Positions 7,018-15,593 of a stretch of 49,605 nt of DNA are shown in pieces. The first letter of the stretch is position 1; each line of letters opens with the position of its first letter. The position numbers were made by a program, and so were the translations under genes. Location: assembly GCA_020445405.1 (NCBI GenBank), contig JAGRGQ010000025.1, positions 1 to 49,605 of the forward strand, given 5' to 3'. The DNA comes from Gammaproteobacteria bacterium. Its GTDB lineage: Bacteria; Pseudomonadota; Gammaproteobacteria; Chromatiales; Chromatiaceae. The notes under the pieces were generated by a model. It had not been told where the DNA came from. It did not search any database and saw only the letters and a program-made list of their open reading frames with translations.

Positions 7018-9141
7018 ATGAGTGAATCGACCAACCTGGATTTTAACAATCTCGATATTGAAAAACTGGCGCAGGGACTGCTTGAAAATTTTAAAAACGT
7101 CGAAAATATCATGACCGATTTTAGCAAAACATATGAGCAGCTGGAGCTCGATCCATTCAATCTTAAGGAGCTCTATACCGAGTGGTTCATGACCGCGATC
7201 AGGAATCCCCAGAAATTGGCACAGATCAATGTGGAGTTTTTGCAGAACGCCATGCATCTGTACCAGCGCAGTGCGATGGGGTTTCTGGGGATAAACGCGG
7301 AACCGGTAATCCAGGAGGCGAGGAGTGATCGCCGCTTTCATCACGAAGATTGGGCCAAGGAACCGATATTCAATGTGATCAAACAGTCCTATCTTCTCGT
7401 TTCACAGTGGATGCGGAGTCTTGTTGCGGATGTCGAGGGTCTTGATGATCACACCGCTGAAAAAGTGAAGTTTTTTACCGAACGCTATCTGGACGCGATG
7501 TCGCCGACCAACTTCGCCGCCACCAATCCGGCGGTATTGCAGCGGATTATGGAGACCAAGGGCGGCAGTCTGGTTCACGGTCTGAAAAACATGTTGCAGG
7601 ATCTGGAGAATGGAAATGGCCAGCTGAAGATACGGATGACCGATACCGAGGCTTTTGAACTGGGCAAGAACGTGGCGGTAACACCCGGAAAGGTGGTTTT
7701 TCAAAACCGGATGTTCCAACTCATTCAGTACACGCCCACCACGGAAAAAGTGTTCAAACGACCGCTGCTGGTGGTTCCGCCCTGGATCAACAAGTTTTAC
7801 ATCATGGACCTGCAGCCTAAAAATTCGATGCTCAGGTGGTTTGTTGAGCAGGGGCATACGGTCTTTGTCATTTCATGGATAAATCCCGATGAGCGCTACA
7901 GCGACATCGGGTTCGACACCTATCTTGAAGAGGGTGTGCTCGTCGCCACCGACGTAGTGCAGCAGATTACCGGAGAAAACGAGTTCAACGCCATTGGTTA
8001 CTGCCTCGGCGGCACCCTGTTGAGCACCACCCTGGCCTATATGAAAACAAAAGGTGACAAGCGCATCAGGAGCGCAACCTACTTCACCACCATGATCGAT
8101 TTTTCCGAACCGGGCGAGCTCGGGGTTTTTATCGATGAAGAGCAGATCGGCAGCCTGGAAGAGCGGATGAACAGAGAGGGTTTTCTGGAAGGCTCCTCGA
8201 TGGCGGGCGCTTTCAACATGATGCGTGCGAATGACCTTATCTGGTCTTTTTACATCAACAACTATCTGCTGGGAAACGATCCACGTCCATTCGACCTGCT
8301 CTACTGGAATTCGGATTCCACCCGCATGCCGGCGAAAATGCACAGCTGGTACCTGCGCAATATGTACCTGAACAACAGACTGTGCAAAGCGGAGCTGACA
8401 GTAGCCGGCGCGCCCATCGATCTTTCCACTGTCGATGTGCCGACCTGTTTCGTTTCCGCGGTGGAGGACCACATCGCGCCCTGGAAATCGACCTATGCAG
8501 GCGCACAGCTTTTCTCGGGTTCTGTACGATTTATCCTTGGTGGATCCGGGCATATCGCAGGTATCATCAATCCTCCCGAGGGTGGGAAATACGATTACCG
8601 TGTTACCGATGTACTGGTGCCGGATCCGGATGAATGGGCCGCCGGTGCGGAAAAACATCCTGGCTCCTGGTGGCCCGAATGGCAGCGCTGGATAGCGCCC
8701 ATGAGCGGGGATCTGGTGGCGGCACGTCAACCCGGTAGCAGCAAATTCAAAGTGCTGGAGGATGCGCCGGGCTCTTATGTCAAGGCCCGCAGCGGCAGCA
8801 CCGTGGCGGTGGCGCCCCCGAAGTTGCCGGCAGCCGCTAAGACAGAATCGAATGCCAAGGCGCCCAAAGCGGTCAAACCCGCAGTAAAATCCGGTTCGCC
8901 CAAGGCCTGGACGATAAAAGCTGTTGATGTATCCAAGGCAGCGGATGATTTGACAGCGATAACCGGTATTGGCCCCAAATTGGCTGCGGTACTGCAGCAG
9001 AAAGGGATCACCAGCTACGCGGCGATCGCGGCGATGTCGGCTGAAGAGATTAAAACTCTGCTGCTGAGCGAAGGCCCGGGCTACTCCAGATACGACACGT
9101 CAAGTTGGCCCGAGCAGGCGAAATTGCTGAACGGCAAGTGA
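7018..9141 (+). CDS. phaC: Class I poly(hydroxyalkanoate) synthase with C-terminal helix-hairpin-helix domain
   Basis: PhaC polymerises (R)-3-hydroxyacyl-CoA into PHA at the granule surface. From the ATG at 7018 (MSESTNLDF; GAGG about 11 bases upstream) the protein has 707 residues, against about 590 for class I enzymes. The N-terminal domain spans about 1-210 and the alpha/beta-hydrolase domain about 210-590. The lipase-like box is IGYCLGG with nucleophile Cys329; Asp484 (AVEDHIAPW) and His512 (GGSGHIAGI) complete the triad at the spacing of the Ralstonia enzyme. The normal class I end PGSYVKAR is at 584-591. An Ala/Lys/Pro-rich linker (about 592-640) and a helix-hairpin-helix fold (DDLTAITGIGPKLAAVLQQKGI, 643-664, to the end) are added. 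An upstream GTG at 6916 is unlikely to be the start. Confidence 0.96.
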   Translation: MSESTNLDFNNLDIEKLAQGLLENFKNVENIMTDFSKTYEQLELDPFNLKELYTEWFMTAIRNPQKLAQINVEFLQNAMHLYQRSAMGFLGINAEPVIQEARSDRRFHHEDWAKEPIFNVIKQSYLLVSQWMRSLVADVEGLDDHTAEKVKFFTERYLDAMSPTNFAATNPAVLQRIMETKGGSLVHGLKNMLQDLENGNGQLKIRMTDTEAFELGKNVAVTPGKVVFQNRMFQLIQYTPTTEKVFKRPLLVVPPWINKFYIMDLQPKNSMLRWFVEQGHTVFVISWINPDERYSDIGFDTYLEEGVLVATDVVQQITGENEFNAIGYCLGGTLLSTTLAYMKTKGDKRIRSATYFTTMIDFSEPGELGVFIDEEQIGSLEERMNREGFLEGSSMAGAFNMMRANDLIWSFYINNYLLGNDPRPFDLLYWNSDSTRMPAKMHSWYLRNMYLNNRLCKAELTVAGAPIDLSTVDVPTCFVSAVEDHIAPWKSTYAGAQLFSGSVRFILGGSGHIAGIINPPEGGKYDYRVTDVLVPDPDEWAAGAEKHPGSWWPEWQRWIAPMSGDLVAARQPGSSKFKVLEDAPGSYVKARSGSTVAVAPPKLPAAAKTESNAKAPKAVKPAVKSGSPKAWTIKAVDVSKAADDLTAITGIGPKLAAVLQQKGITSYAAIAAMSAEEIKTLLLSEGPGYSRYDTSSWPEQAKLLNGK

Positions 9142-9173
9142 TATTTTCTCTCTCTCTGTATAAAGGATGTTCA

Positions 9174-9204
9174 GCGCGGGCCGGAGTAGCACTCCGGCCC
9201 GCGC
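9174..9204. terminator. Bidirectional terminator hairpin between phaC and dapF
   Basis: A perfect 14-base GC-rich stem (9174-9187 with 9191-9204) with a 3-base loop AGC lies between the convergent phaC and dapF genes. There is no long T-run on either side, so it may act as a convergent barrier with other factors. A short CT repeat (about 9146-9158) lies before it. Confidence 0.75.
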
Positions 9205-9214
9205 AGTTCTCACA

Positions 9215-10045
9215 TCAAATGTCAATAGATCCCTCGTAGACGCGTGTTGCGGGGCCGCTCATCCAGACCGGGTGTCCTCGTCCCTGCCATTCGATTCGCA
9301 AAACCCCTCCCGCAAGTCGAACCTCCACAGCTGCATCCAGCATGCCCTGTATACGACCTGAAACCACAGCCGCGCAGGCGCCGGTGCCGCAGGAGAGAGT
9401 CTCCCCGGTACCGCGTTCGAATACCCGCAGCCGAATCTGTTGCGGGGAGCAGACTTGCATGAAACCGACGTTGACCCGCTGTGGGAATCGCGGATGGCGT
9501 TCAAGCAGGGGGCCGATTCGTTCGACCTGTGCGGTGTTCACGTCGGGTACCTTGATTACTGCGTGCGGATTACCCATGGAGACGGCACCCAGCAATAGCT
9601 TTTCGCCACCCGCTTCGATGGTATAACTATGCGCCATCTGATCTGCGATAAACGGTATTTTAGCCGGCTCCAGCTCCGGGAGACCCATATTTACCCGGAC
9701 ATTGCCGTCATCTTCCAGGTAGAGGGTGATTTTACCCGCTCGGGTACCCACTTCGATCACGTCCTTCTCGGTCAGCCCGCGGTCACGGATGTAGCGGGCG
9801 AAACAGCGAGCTCCGTTGCCACACTGTTCCACTTCACCGCCGTCTGCGTTGAAAATCCGATAGTGGAAATCGGTATCAATCATTCGCGCGGCTTCAATCA
9901 GCAATATCTGGTCGCAGCCCACTCCAAAATGACGGTTGGCGATATGGCGTAACCGCTCCGGGGTAAGGTCGATTTTCTGGTGAATGGCGTCGAAAACGAC
10001 AAAATCGTTTCCAAGCCCATGCATTTTGGTGAATTCCAGAATCAT
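9215..10045 (-). CDS. dapF: DapF, diaminopimelate epimerase
   Basis: DapF converts LL- to meso-diaminopimelate for lysine and peptidoglycan synthesis, in the cytoplasm and without cofactor. The 276 residues hold both catalytic cysteines: Cys75 in EVEQCGNGARC and Cys219 in ETLSCGTGACAA. The KMHGLGNDFVV start and the VWMSGPATRVYEG end are also typical. It is intact and normal in length. The odd point is its place. It is separated from DUF484-xerC by the PHA genes, while a broken dapF end remains in front of DUF484. The two ends are similar but clearly diverged, so the scar is not a fresh duplicate. Confidence 0.98.
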   Translation of the reverse strand: MILEFTKMHGLGNDFVVFDAIHQKIDLTPERLRHIANRHFGVGCDQILLIEAARMIDTDFHYRIFNADGGEVEQCGNGARCFARYIRDRGLTEKDVIEVGTRAGKITLYLEDDGNVRVNMGLPELEPAKIPFIADQMAHSYTIEAGGEKLLLGAVSMGNPHAVIKVPDVNTAQVERIGPLLERHPRFPQRVNVGFMQVCSPQQIRLRVFERGTGETLSCGTGACAAVVSGRIQGMLDAAVEVRLAGGVLRIEWQGRGHPVWMSGPATRVYEGSIDI

Positions 10046-10251
10046 TTACAAAATCCGCCTGTTTACACACGCATACATTCTAGCCGCTGATAAACAGCCG
10101 TCAATTTAGAGATATTTTCTAGAAAGTATAATTATGCTATTGTTTTAATTTAGGAATTGAAAAGCCTTACGACACTTCCGACAAAACGGTGTTGTGCACC
10201 GGGCAGGTGCAGCGCCTGGTACCCACCGGAGTGAAAGCAGAGAGGCGGCCA
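10046..10251. other. Divergent intergenic region between dapF and NlpC/P60 gene
   Basis: This 206 bp stretch separates divergent genes and holds an AT-rich core (about 10105-10160) with TATAAT-like words (AAGTATAATTATGC) suited to promoters in either direction. The right half is an in-frame extension of the NlpC gene with alternative GTG starts at 10189 and 10231 that I did not choose. Confidence 0.45.
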
Positions 10252-10863
10252 TTGACTGCAGACTACAGCGCAATTCAATTCAAACGGTTGCTGTCGCTAC
10301 GGGTAACGGCTTGCGCATGCCTGTTGTTTCTAGCCGCGTGCTCCACCAGAGCGCCGCAACGGAGTGAATCCGGGGCGCCCCTGGAGCAGGACCTTACGCA
10401 GGATAGAGAGCAGCTTGTTGAGATCGCACGCCAATTGATCGGCGTGCCCTACCGTTACGGCGGCTCGGAACCAGACGACGGTTTCGACTGCAGCGGGCTC
10501 GTCTTCTACAGCTACAGGCGGGGCGGTGTGTCGGTGCCGAGAACTGCCGCCCAACAGCGGCGCCACGCGTTGCCCGTTTCTGCTGCAGAACTACTTCCCG
10601 GGGACCTCGTCTTTTTCGCTACCCGTGCCAAGGGAGGGCATGTCGGCATTTACAGTGGCAATGGACGTTTCATTCATGCGCCTTCCAGCGGTGGCAGGGT
10701 GCGGGAAGAGCAACTGAACAATGCGTACTGGCGCACTCGATGGTTGGGCGGCGGCAACCTGCTGGATGCGCTGGATATGCGTTCTAGTTCTTCTCTTCCT
10801 GCTGCTCCGTCTCCGTCTCCGGTTCCGGTAGATACAGCGGGCCTTTCTGCCCGCAGCCCGTGA
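10252..10863 (+). CDS. NlpC/P60 family lipoprotein, cell-wall endopeptidase
   Basis: Predicted outer-membrane or periplasmic lipoprotein that cuts peptidoglycan cross-links or stem peptides. I start it at TTG 10252, with GAGAGG 6 bases upstream; in-frame GTGs at 10189 and 10231 are alternatives. From that start (203 residues) the signal peptide ends with lipobox LAAC (Cys30). The NlpC/P60 domain spans about 52-176, with Cys80 (DGFDCSGLVFYSY), His130 (GGHVGIYSG) and His142 (FIHAP) as the catalytic set. The domain ends at the lptM stop codon on the other strand. The last 26 residues or so (Ser/Pro/Ala-rich) are read antisense through lptM. It is opposite in direction to its neighbours, where lysA often lies between lptM and dapF. 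Confidence 0.88.
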   Translation: MTADYSAIQFKRLLSLRVTACACLLFLAACSTRAPQRSESGAPLEQDLTQDREQLVEIARQLIGVPYRYGGSEPDDGFDCSGLVFYSYRRGGVSVPRTAAQQRRHALPVSAAELLPGDLVFFATRAKGGHVGIYSGNGRFIHAPSSGGRVREEQLNNAYWRTRWLGGGNLLDALDMRSSSSLPAAPSPSPVPVDTAGLSARSP

Positions 10864-10927
10864 GCAGATTGCTCAGACCAAGAAGTGCTATCAGTATGCA
10901 GAGTATGTAGCGTTGCCGGCGGTGCAT
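10784..10927 (-). CDS. lptM: LptM (YifL-type) small lipoprotein
   Basis: A 47-residue reading frame: MHRRQRYILCILIALLGLSNLLTGCGQKGPLYLPEPETETEQQ and a short acidic tail. The signal peptide ends in lipobox LTGC (Cys25) and is followed at once by the invariant GCGQKGPLYLP of LptM/YifL, which supports maturation of the LptD/E lipopolysaccharide translocon. It lies upstream of dapF on the same strand, as in E. coli (yifL-dapF) and Pseudomonas (lptM-lysA-dapF). Its last 80 bases are antisense to the end of the NlpC/P60 gene. The motif makes this secure despite the size. Confidence 0.93.
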   Translation of the reverse strand: MHRRQRYILCILIALLGLSNLLTGCGQKGPLYLPEPETETEQQEEKN

Positions 10928-11054
10928 GTCTATTCCCGTTTATTGCAATACAGACCGCAGTATATACCTGAAGCTGTTACAACTCACCGGCCTCCCGTCA
11001 CTGTTGCTACGCTGTTCTCTCTGCTGACAGGGCAGTGCGATGGAGATAATTCGC

Positions 11055-13925
11055 TCAGCTGAATCTTCCCCGGGTCACGCCATCCTTCGACAACAGCGCC
11101 ATGGCCTCGCACAGGCGCTGCTCCAGGCGGCGTTTAAAGTTAAACAGCTCGATGGTCGATGCACTGTTTCCGCTTGAGAGGCTGGAGAGTTCCAGCCCGG
11201 TCAGATAGATGGGATAGGCTTGCCGGTTGCGCCTCTGCGATAGAAGATACTCCGCCACAGCAAGGAACAGTCGATCTCCAAATTCGAGTGATGAAAATTC
11301 CCGCTCCCCGCATGTCAGTACCTGCGGGGATTGATTGAGACTGAGGTCGTCGCTGAGCAGGCGAAGTTCAAGATAGTTGTCAGAAAGCCGGTTGCGCGGC
11401 GGTATCCGGGATTGCGCACTGTATTTCCCGTCGCGGGATTGTGTGAGGCGGTAGAATTCGGGAGCGTTCAACAACAGACGATACGCCGGATCCTCCGACT
11501 GCAGATTGCGCATCAGGCAGATGCCGTTGATAAAACGGTGTTGCTGGAGTAACAGATAGTGCTCTTCCGTAACCGGCAACTGCTGCTGAAACAGCGCGCC
11601 CAGCTCGTCCAGAATAAATAACAGCGTATGCTCTTTTTCGTTGAGATAGAAGAGCTGAATAATTCCCGGCTGGTTCAACTCGTAGATAGCGGGCAGCGGG
11701 CTTTCGGTCAACGTCATCCGGTCGATCACTACCGGGGAGAACTCGGTTAGCGGTTGCGCCAGCAGATCCGACAGCTCGTCCGGGGATGACACCCTGATAT
11801 GGAAGAACTTCTCCCTGGCGTTTTGAATGAGGTAGTGATCATCGCCCAGACGCAGCAGGTAGCGGCAGGAGAGACCGTGACCGGACGGACTGAAAGCGCG
11901 GCTTACCGCATTGAACAGCTCCTCCACTCTGCGGGCGATGCCCTGAGACCTGACCGAGGAGTAACTGTGAGCGCTTACTACGGGTAAAGCCGTCTCCGGT
12001 ACGTTCAACAGCAATCGAAGATAGTGGCAAAGCGTGTTGAGAAGGCAATTTTCTCCCGGATAGGTAAAAACCAAAGTTTCACCCCAGCTGGTGCTGATCA
12101 GCTGTTCGATCCCCTCCACAAGCGAGGCGTGGGCGGCACCGAAACTCAACGGATCGCAGCGGTTGCTGGTCAGCTGTTTGCCTACTCTTGACAAGTGCGC
12201 CATTGGGTCCGTGCCGACATTGATGAACAGCGTACAGGCAAGAGCATAGGGCTGGGATGAGAGTTTCGTGATGGGTACCGAGGAGCTCATTCCATTGGGG
12301 TAGATCACTTTCAGCGCATGCAGCAGGGAGTGCAGTTCGCTCTTACTGACCGGGCAGGTGTCCGGATAGAGGGCGATCCGGGTGCCGTGACCGATGATTC
12401 CATTGAGATGGCACCAGGTGAGCAGTTCCAGAAGTCCCGAGGTGGTTTTAACCGGCGTGGTGACCTGAGCCTGATCGATGCTGATCTCGCCGAGATAGAG
12501 AAACCATCCGGGTTTGTCGCCGTCTGTGATGGAATAGTGAAGTGAGAGTTGCTCCTCTTCCAGGTTGCGTGAGATGCCGGGGTTGATACTGTCCACCTTG
12601 CCTGGCCGTTTCTCCAGTGCGGTATACAGTTTACGGCCGAGCAGCGTGAGTTCCGCCGGATCAATTGCACCGGCATCAGCGTAGGTGCGGGCAAAATCGG
12701 TCAGCAGGCGAAAGCTGTGGGTGAGCTCCCGCACCAGCGTATTGCGTTCTTCCAGCACCCTGTCTATTTTCCAGCTCCCCCTGGAGTCAAGTAAGGTCAG
12801 GTGACCCTCTCCCCAGCGCCACTCCCGGGTGAGTTTTTCGATCAGCTCCTGTTGCCAGGAGGGTTCCCGGCCGGTCGGCTTTGCGGACAGTTTCTGCCCG
12901 GCTTTAAAATAGAAACAGCGCCTGACCAGTTCCAGCCGGTTTTTTTCGCCCCGTTCTCCGAGGTATTGTTCCAGGCGCCGGTACATCAAGACGTAGGGGT
13001 CGAGTTCGTCGGTGCTCTCCTGGCCGGCATAAATGGCTGCCTTGGCCTCCTGGCAGAGCCAGCGTACGGCCGGATATTCCTGAGAATAGGCTTCGGTCAG
13101 AAACAGTTTGAGAATGGTTTTATAGGGCGCCTCGATACCCTTGAAAAGCTGCCAATGCGCAGCACCGAAAAATTCATCCGGCGTCAAAGTCTCCAGTCCG
13201 CCGAAATCTATACAGTCCAGCGGATCGACGAACCGTTTGTGCAGCAGCATCTGTGCGTATTCACTGTAGTTGTTCTCCTCTTCCGGCGGTACCAGCCACC
13301 AGAGCGGATAACGCCCGGCCAGCAGTACGCCGGTGCGGTAGAACTCTTCCAGCAGGAGGCGCCGCTGGGTGGTGCCGCTGCTTTCGTGGGAGAGGCTTTC
13401 TCGTTCGCCACAGCGGAAGGTTTCCACGTTCATCACGAAGATATGAACTTCGAGCGCAAGCGATTTTCCCCAATCTTCGATACGATCGGCCTTGAGCTTT
13501 AAACTTTCGATCGCACTTTGGGTAAGTTTGGGGTCGTGACACAGCCAGACATCAAAATCGCTGCCGGCGGTATGCGCCACGCTGCCCAGGCTTCCCATCA
13601 GATAGAGACCTTGAATACTGAACCTGCGGCGGGCACGTTTTTGGTATTCGAAACTGCGACTGATCTTCTTTGCGGTCTGTAAAAGCAGTTTGGATGGGGA
13701 AAAATTTGGAATGCCTGCCGGTGTCGCTGTGTTGACAAAACCAGGCAGCATCGGGTGGTTGATGTGAAACAGCAGCGGCAGCAGGTTGATGAACTCCAGC
13801 TGGGCCGGCAGCAACTCCCACCCGATGCGGCGCAGGCGCTCCCGGTGCAGCAGCATGAAGCGCCGGTGTACCTGGTTCAGATCCTTACGGCCGATCCCAT
13901 CCTTGTGGTAGACGGCGTGAGGCAT
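11055..13925 (-). CDS. cyaA: Class I adenylate cyclase
   Basis: This enzyme makes cAMP from ATP for CRP-type regulation. At 956 residues it is longer than E. coli CyaA (848) and close to the Pseudomonas form. The catalytic domain is at the N-terminus: a nucleotidyltransferase motif MGSLGSVAHTAGSDFDVWLC, with Gly111-Ser112 and the metal-binding Asp123 and Asp125. A long regulatory half follows. There are no membrane segments. The ATG lies three bases after the stop of the PAS/degenerate-GGDEF gene (TGA TTT ATG), so the two are coupled. In enterobacteria cyaA also sits near the yifL-dapF block and hemCDXY, and part of that neighbourhood is kept here; cyaY is absent from the window. Confidence 0.95.
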   Translation of the reverse strand: MPHAVYHKDGIGRKDLNQVHRRFMLLHRERLRRIGWELLPAQLEFINLLPLLFHINHPMLPGFVNTATPAGIPNFSPSKLLLQTAKKISRSFEYQKRARRRFSIQGLYLMGSLGSVAHTAGSDFDVWLCHDPKLTQSAIESLKLKADRIEDWGKSLALEVHIFVMNVETFRCGERESLSHESSGTTQRRLLLEEFYRTGVLLAGRYPLWWLVPPEEENNYSEYAQMLLHKRFVDPLDCIDFGGLETLTPDEFFGAAHWQLFKGIEAPYKTILKLFLTEAYSQEYPAVRWLCQEAKAAIYAGQESTDELDPYVLMYRRLEQYLGERGEKNRLELVRRCFYFKAGQKLSAKPTGREPSWQQELIEKLTREWRWGEGHLTLLDSRGSWKIDRVLEERNTLVRELTHSFRLLTDFARTYADAGAIDPAELTLLGRKLYTALEKRPGKVDSINPGISRNLEEEQLSLHYSITDGDKPGWFLYLGEISIDQAQVTTPVKTTSGLLELLTWCHLNGIIGHGTRIALYPDTCPVSKSELHSLLHALKVIYPNGMSSSVPITKLSSQPYALACTLFINVGTDPMAHLSRVGKQLTSNRCDPLSFGAAHASLVEGIEQLISTSWGETLVFTYPGENCLLNTLCHYLRLLLNVPETALPVVSAHSYSSVRSQGIARRVEELFNAVSRAFSPSGHGLSCRYLLRLGDDHYLIQNAREKFFHIRVSSPDELSDLLAQPLTEFSPVVIDRMTLTESPLPAIYELNQPGIIQLFYLNEKEHTLLFILDELGALFQQQLPVTEEHYLLLQQHRFINGICLMRNLQSEDPAYRLLLNAPEFYRLTQSRDGKYSAQSRIPPRNRLSDNYLELRLLSDDLSLNQSPQVLTCGEREFSSLEFGDRLFLAVAEYLLSQRRNRQAYPIYLTGLELSSLSSGNSASTIELFNFKRRLEQRLCEAMALLSKDGVTRGRFS

Positions 13926-13928
13926 AAA

Positions 13929-14759
13929 TCAAGTGACGGCAGTCTGTAGCTGCTCCTCCGCCTGTGCGTTGAGGTTCTGGGCCGCTCGATCCATCAGCAT
14001 TTTACTGTCGTTGCCTTTCATCCACTGGGCCAGGCCGTAGCGGAGTTTCAGTTTTCGACTTTGCCGCAGCGATGAAATTCCGAGATCGGGGAATCCGGAA
14101 CTTATCTTTGCGATCAGATCGCTCCCGTGCTCGGCGTTCGTTTCGGGTAGGATGATGACGAAATGATTGTGATCCCAGCGTGCAATGGTATCGGCCCAGC
14201 GAAGCCGATCACGCAGGTGGCGGCTGGTAGCAAGAATTACCTCATCGTCAAGGCTCGCCGCAGGATTATCTTTGTCTATCAGTTCCATTATCACCAGACA
14301 GAGCGGATTGTTATAGCGGCGACTGCGGGTGACCTGTGAATTTAACGCCCGGTTGAATGCGCGCGGATTTGCAAGACCGGTCAATTTATCGGTAATGGTC
14401 AGATCCTCCACCTGCTGGCGAAGCGCACCCACCTCCTGCTTCAGTTTTACCAGTTCAGTAATATCCTGGTAAAACCTTATGATTCCGTCCGCTCCGGCAA
14501 CCTCGTCGCAGTGGAACCATTTTTCCTTGTCTATACCCGGTGCAGCAAGATGTATTGCCCCCTTTCCGGAAAACAGGCTGCGATAAACGGCCGGTTTCAG
14601 GGTTGCCGTATTCTCACCCTTAAATCGCTCTGCCGGAACACCGAGCATTGCGGCCAGCGCTGGATTCATTTGCAGGATGAACCCCTCTTTATCCATCACC
14701 AGCATCCCGCACGGGCTGTGTTCAAAGCAAGTTGTTTGATTTTCACTGATACGGCGCAT
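13929..14759 (-). CDS. PAS domain protein with degenerate GGDEF domain
   Basis: The 276 residues are soluble. A PAS domain spans about 8-102 (EHSPCGMLVMDKEGFILQMNPALAAMLGVP ... GIIRFYQDITELVKLKQEV), a short coiled coil about 103-122 (VGALRQQVEDL), and a GGDEF-like domain about 122-265 (TDKLTGLANPRAFNRAL). The active-site motif reads RWDHNHF (194-200) where active cyclases have R-x-GGDEF, and the metal-binding acidic residues of the first strand are also changed. Diguanylate cyclase activity is therefore not expected; it may bind GTP or c-di-GMP, or act as a partner. It ends three bases before cyaA, so control of adenylate cyclase is the natural guess, but unproven. Confidence 0.9.
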   Translation of the reverse strand: MRRISENQTTCFEHSPCGMLVMDKEGFILQMNPALAAMLGVPAERFKGENTATLKPAVYRSLFSGKGAIHLAAPGIDKEKWFHCDEVAGADGIIRFYQDITELVKLKQEVGALRQQVEDLTITDKLTGLANPRAFNRALNSQVTRSRRYNNPLCLVIMELIDKDNPAASLDDEVILATSRHLRDRLRWADTIARWDHNHFVIILPETNAEHGSDLIAKISSGFPDLGISSLRQSRKLKLRYGLAQWMKGNDSKMLMDRAAQNLNAQAEEQLQTAVT

Positions 14760-14953
14760 GCTGCTGCTCCTTGTAACTTTGTGATCTCAGCACTACTTGC
14801 TCTAAAGCGGCAGGGGGAGGGTAATCTTTAATTCTGCACGACGCCACTATTTCATTGTCGGTCGTGGGGTGACAGTGGGGACGAAGAGCGCTATGTTTCC
14901 GTGATGCGCCGGGTTTTCGGCGCGAGCAGGTCACTGACGCACGGGAATTTCCT

Positions 14954-15370
14954 ATGTCCACACTATCTCTACTGTCTCAGGATACGCTGCTTCCAGGCAA
15001 GCCTCTCTGGCAACGGGCGCCAACCCGGGATGAGAACGGTCGTGCGCTGAATGATTTTATGATGCTGATTCCGAAAATCGGACGTTGGCCCGAGACAAGA
15101 CGTCTGCAGACCTTGAATCAGCTCAATCGTGTCATATCGGGATTGGATGAACGGGTGGTGTTTGCCGACCTGAACCTGAGGCTGAATCTTCTCTGGATCA
15201 GTATGCGGCCGGACCCGGAAGGGTGCAAAGCCGTAGTTGAGGCGGTCAGGGCCGCTGTCCCCGAAGCGATGCTGGTGGCAAGCCAGTATGAGGCGATGAT
15301 GGGCATGGCAGGCAGCGGCGGCCGACGCGGTCACAAAGGCATAAAACGGCTGCGTCTGGGACGCCAATAG
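14954..15370 (+). CDS. Conserved hypothetical protein
   Basis: A 138-residue protein I do not recognise as a named family. It is divergent from the PAS/degenerate-GGDEF gene, with 194 bp between them. The N-terminus (LLPGKPLWQRAPTRDENGRALNDFMMLIPKI) leads to a helical-then-strand region (RVISGLDERVVFADLNLRLNLLWISMRPDPEGCKAVVEAVRAAVPEAMLVASQYEAM), an alternation that could be a small alpha/beta fold. It ends in a Gly/Lys/Arg-rich basic tail (GSGGRRGHKGIKRLRLGRQ). No signal peptide or transmembrane segment is seen. Codon use looks native. It is probably real, given the length and coding-like composition; the function is unknown. Confidence 0.72.
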   Translation: MSTLSLLSQDTLLPGKPLWQRAPTRDENGRALNDFMMLIPKIGRWPETRRLQTLNQLNRVISGLDERVVFADLNLRLNLLWISMRPDPEGCKAVVEAVRAAVPEAMLVASQYEAMMGMAGSGGRRGHKGIKRLRLGRQ

Positions 15371-15593
15371 ATGTCTGCTGGTCCGCACTGCCTGTGACAG
15401 CAGATCTCATCCGGAGGAAATGGCCATCGCCGGGCGGCGCGGCGTTCAGTCCAACCCACAAATTGCCGTCGTTGTCTGTTCGTCTGGTGGACAGACGAAA
15501 AAGTGCGGTGACGGTACCCGCAACCGACCGACCGATGCAGGTCATCGCTGCGTCCAGTCCAGTGCGCCGGCGTGGGAAGGCGTGTCAATCGGT

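Noticed and set aside
7873..8730. Minus-strand open frame of 285 codons antisense to phaC
   Set aside because: Shadow of phaC; arginine/histidine-rich composition typical of antisense frames.
9146..9158. CT dinucleotide run after phaC
   Set aside because: Too short to call a functional repeat.
15371..15593. Several short overlapping frames between the 138-residue gene and the MazG-like gene
   Set aside because: None has a recognisable domain or good start; treated as intergenic.
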